A DNA stretch of 64,000 nucleotides from Volvox africanus (Eukaryota; Chlorophyta; Chlorophyceae; Chlamydomonadales; Volvocaceae): positions 1,219,001 to 1,283,000 of the forward strand of contig BSDZ01000022.1 of assembly GCA_030268105.1 (NCBI GenBank), written 5' to 3'. The translations under genes were made by a program, and so were the position numbers. Shown piece by piece: positions 61,968 to 64,000 of this stretch (positions are counted from its first letter, which is position 1; each line of letters opens with the position of its first letter). The notes under the pieces are model-generated. The model worked only from the letters and a program-made list of their open reading frames with translations. It was not told the DNA's origin and made no database searches.

Positions 61968-62454
61968 ATAGAACTAACATCTAAAATGTTTGTTTCTAAG
62001 CTTATATTAGAGCGGGCTGCTAAATGTGCGGTGGCAGATGAAGTTAGGATGTATGTACCTAATGATGATTGAAATTATTGGTGCATGGTACAAATGACTT
62101 TTGAACTAATAAACAAAATTTGATTGGCAGGATTGGATGTGTAGAAATTTGATTGTTTCGTTGAATTAATGCGTACTCACCAATGGCTGCTTACCTGGAT
62201 GCTTTCCGAATATTGAACTGTAAATTATTGCCTGGAATATTTTCATCTATTAAAACTGAAATCCTATTGATATTCTTCATAACAGCTACGTACATTACGA
62301 CAGGATAGTTTCCGTACACACAAAAATAATTCTGCAGCGGGTGGGCAAAACAGCAAACAATAACAGGAACGAGAACTGAAACAGTAAAGAAATAACCAGA
62401 ACGACCAAAAGTAGTTGCAGTGAGCAAGAATGCGAAAGTGGCGCGAATGTTGCT

Positions 62455-62985
62455 ATCGCACGCGTAAGACCTTGCGAAAGCGTGCGAATATGTTAGTTAC
62501 ATGCGTTTAAAACTTTTACGCAACCCACAACTGCTACCTGTGTACACATTATTCGCAGCATACGCAAGCATGCGTTAATGCGCGTTAATGCGCGTTAGGC
62601 GTGCGTATATTGTGCGTTAGAGAACTTTAACTTCCATGCACGCTATGTATTTTTGCTTGCATATGGGTCTCTAACGCTTGCGTTGCGTTAGGCCTAACGC
62701 ACACCTTAGAATCTATGTGGGTGCGTTTGACATTGCGTAAGTTCGCGTTAGGTTGCGTTAGCTAACGCAAAGTAAACGCAAACATTTTCGTTCCCTCCCA
62801 AAAAAGTTTATTTGCGATTGCGTTAGGTGCGTTAGGATTGCGTTAGCGATACGCAAGCAATAACGCAATGCGTTTGATTTGCGTTAGGCTTTGCGTTAGC
62901 TCGCGTTAGTTCGCGTTAAGCTTGCGTTAGGCTTGCGTTAGGGGTCCCTGACGCGAGCCTAACGCGAGCTAACGCACGAATTCCT
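62455..62985. repeat. Right subterminal GCGTTAG repeat region
   Basis: Dense GCGTTAG/CTAACGC motifs in both orientations, denser than on the left side, ending next to the right terminal inverted repeat. Asymmetric subterminal regions are usual in CACTA elements. Confidence 0.85.
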
Positions 62986-62995
62986 TGTTATAGTG
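62956..62995 (-). repeat. Right terminal inverted repeat of the CACTA element
   Basis: Reverse complement begins CACTATAACAAGGAATTCGT and continues GCGTTAGCTCGCGTTAGGCT, matching the left terminus over about 40 bases with three substitutions and one single-base gap. The element's last base is the G at 62995; TCA follows. Confidence 0.9.
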
Positions 62996-64000
62996 TCAGT
63001 ATCCCCATCACCATAAGTATCCCCATCACCATCAGTATCGCCATCACCATCAGTATCGCCATCACCATCGGTATCTCCATCACCATCAGTATTGCCATCA
63101 CCATCAGTATCGCCATCACCGTCAGTATCGCCATCACCATCAGTACCGCCATCACCATCAGTATCACCACCTCCATCAGTATCGCAATTTCCATCAGTAT
63201 CGCCATCACCATCAGTATCGCCATCACCATCAGTATCGCCATCACCATCAGTATCGCCATCATTATCAATATCCCCATCACCATCAGTATCGCCATCACC
63301 ATCAGTATCGCCATCACCATCAGTATCGCCATCACCATCAGTATCGCCATCACCATCAGTATCGCCATCACCATCAGTATCGCCATCACCATCAGTATCC
63401 CCATCACCATCAGTATCCCCATCACCATCAGTATCGCCATCACCATCAGTATCGCCATCACCATCAGTATCGCCATCACCATCAGTATCGCCATCACCAT
63501 CAGTATCGCCATCACCATCAGTATCGCCATCACCATCAGTATCCCCAACACCATCAGTATCGCCATCACCATCAGTATCACCATCACCATCAGTATGGCC
63601 ATCATTATCAATATCCCCATCACCATCAGTATCGCCATCACCATCAGTATCGCCATCACCATCAGTATCGCCATCACCATCAGTATCGCCATCACCATCA
63701 GTATCGCCATCACCATCAGTATCGCCATCACCATCAGTATTCCCATCACCATCAGTATCACCATCACCATCAGTATCGCCATCACCATCAGTATCACCAT
63801 CACCATCAGTATCGCCATCATTATCAATATCCCCATCACCATCAGTATCGCCATCACCATCAGTATCGCCATCATTTTCAGTATCCCCATCATTTTCATT
63901 ATCCCCATCACCATCAATATCCCCATCACCATCAGTATCGCCATCACCATCAGTATCGCCATCACCATCAGTATCGCAATCACCATCAGTATCGCCATCA
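62996..64000. repeat. 18 bp satellite array, right block (continues beyond window)
   Basis: Same unit and orientation as the left block, restarting with TCAGTATCCCC directly after the transposon, so the two blocks were one array before insertion. It shares rare variants with the left block: CACCACCTCC followed by CGCAATTTCC near 63165 (also at about 50256 and 53441), and the CATTTTCATTATCC variant near 63892 (also near 55571). About 56 units are visible before the window ends. Confidence 0.97.

Larger units (their letters stand above)
58711..62995. mobile_element. CACTA-superfamily DNA transposon inserted in the satellite, 4,285 bp
   Basis: The left end reads CACTATAACAACAGATTCGT; the right end, reverse-complemented from 62995, reads CACTATAACAAGGAATTCGT. 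The first 11 bases are identical and similarity continues for about 40 bases. Both termini begin CACTA and the element is flanked by a 3-base TCA duplication copied from the satellite. The subterminal parts (58731 to about 59100 and about 62455 to 62985) are packed with GCGTTAG motifs in both orientations, as expected of the subterminal repeats bound by the transposition protein in this superfamily. No DDE transposase domain is visible. The interior from about 59.1 to 60.6 kb has no recognised gene; a multi-exon frame lies at 60627-61967. It is therefore probably non-autonomous. Confidence 0.92.

Overview
The window looks like nuclear DNA of a green alga, most probably a volvocine (a Chlamydomonas or Volvox relative). 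The reasons are very intron-dense genes with GT-AG introns, huge Ala/Gln/Pro/Ser-rich inserts inside conserved domains, abundant CA and TA simple repeats, a plant-type PB1 plus TKL kinase, and decayed Ty3/gypsy and Ty1/copia elements. The species cannot be fixed from sequence alone.

Layout. 1-4.2 kb: 3' part of a Ty3/gypsy chromovirus with a chromodomain, broken by two nonsense codons and a frameshift. About 4.27-7.64 kb: a 5'-truncated, heavily mutated Ty1/copia element. 8.23-8.62 kb: a fragment of a bacterial XRE-family (Cro/CI) helix-turn-helix regulator without a start codon, an apparent bacterial (Rickettsiales-like) insertion. 8.6-12.1 kb: intergenic, with a ~100 bp repeat present twice. 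12.1-29.6 kb, minus strand: a giant Raf-like gene (N-terminal Q/P/A-rich region, PB1 domain, C-terminal TKL kinase domain) whose catalytic HRD reads H-L-N, so it is predicted to be a pseudokinase. One of its introns carries an antisense-to-window 5.8S rRNA relic plus TA and CA microsatellites, and another carries a ~176 bp repeat with a near-identical copy at 45.0 kb. 31.8-42.55 kb, minus strand: a complete 22-exon Tudor staphylococcal nuclease gene of 1,039 codons, with consistent phase at every junction. 45.2-46.7 kb, minus strand: degraded coding fragments, including a SPRY-like exon.

46.745 kb to the window end: a very large array of an 18 bp satellite unit (CATCACCATCAGTATCGC and variants), about 665 units in the left block. 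It keeps its 18 bp register almost perfectly and contains nested higher-order duplications. The array is split at 58,711-62,995 by a 4,285 bp DNA transposon with CACTA termini, a TCA target duplication taken from the satellite itself, dense subterminal GCGTTAG repeats and a small exon-intron gene. The window ends inside the array.

The two conserved host genes lie on the same strand, kinase downstream of TSN, about 2.2 kb apart. They are unrelated in function as far as can be seen. Everything else is mobile or repetitive, so this is a gene island between retroelement-rich and satellite DNA.
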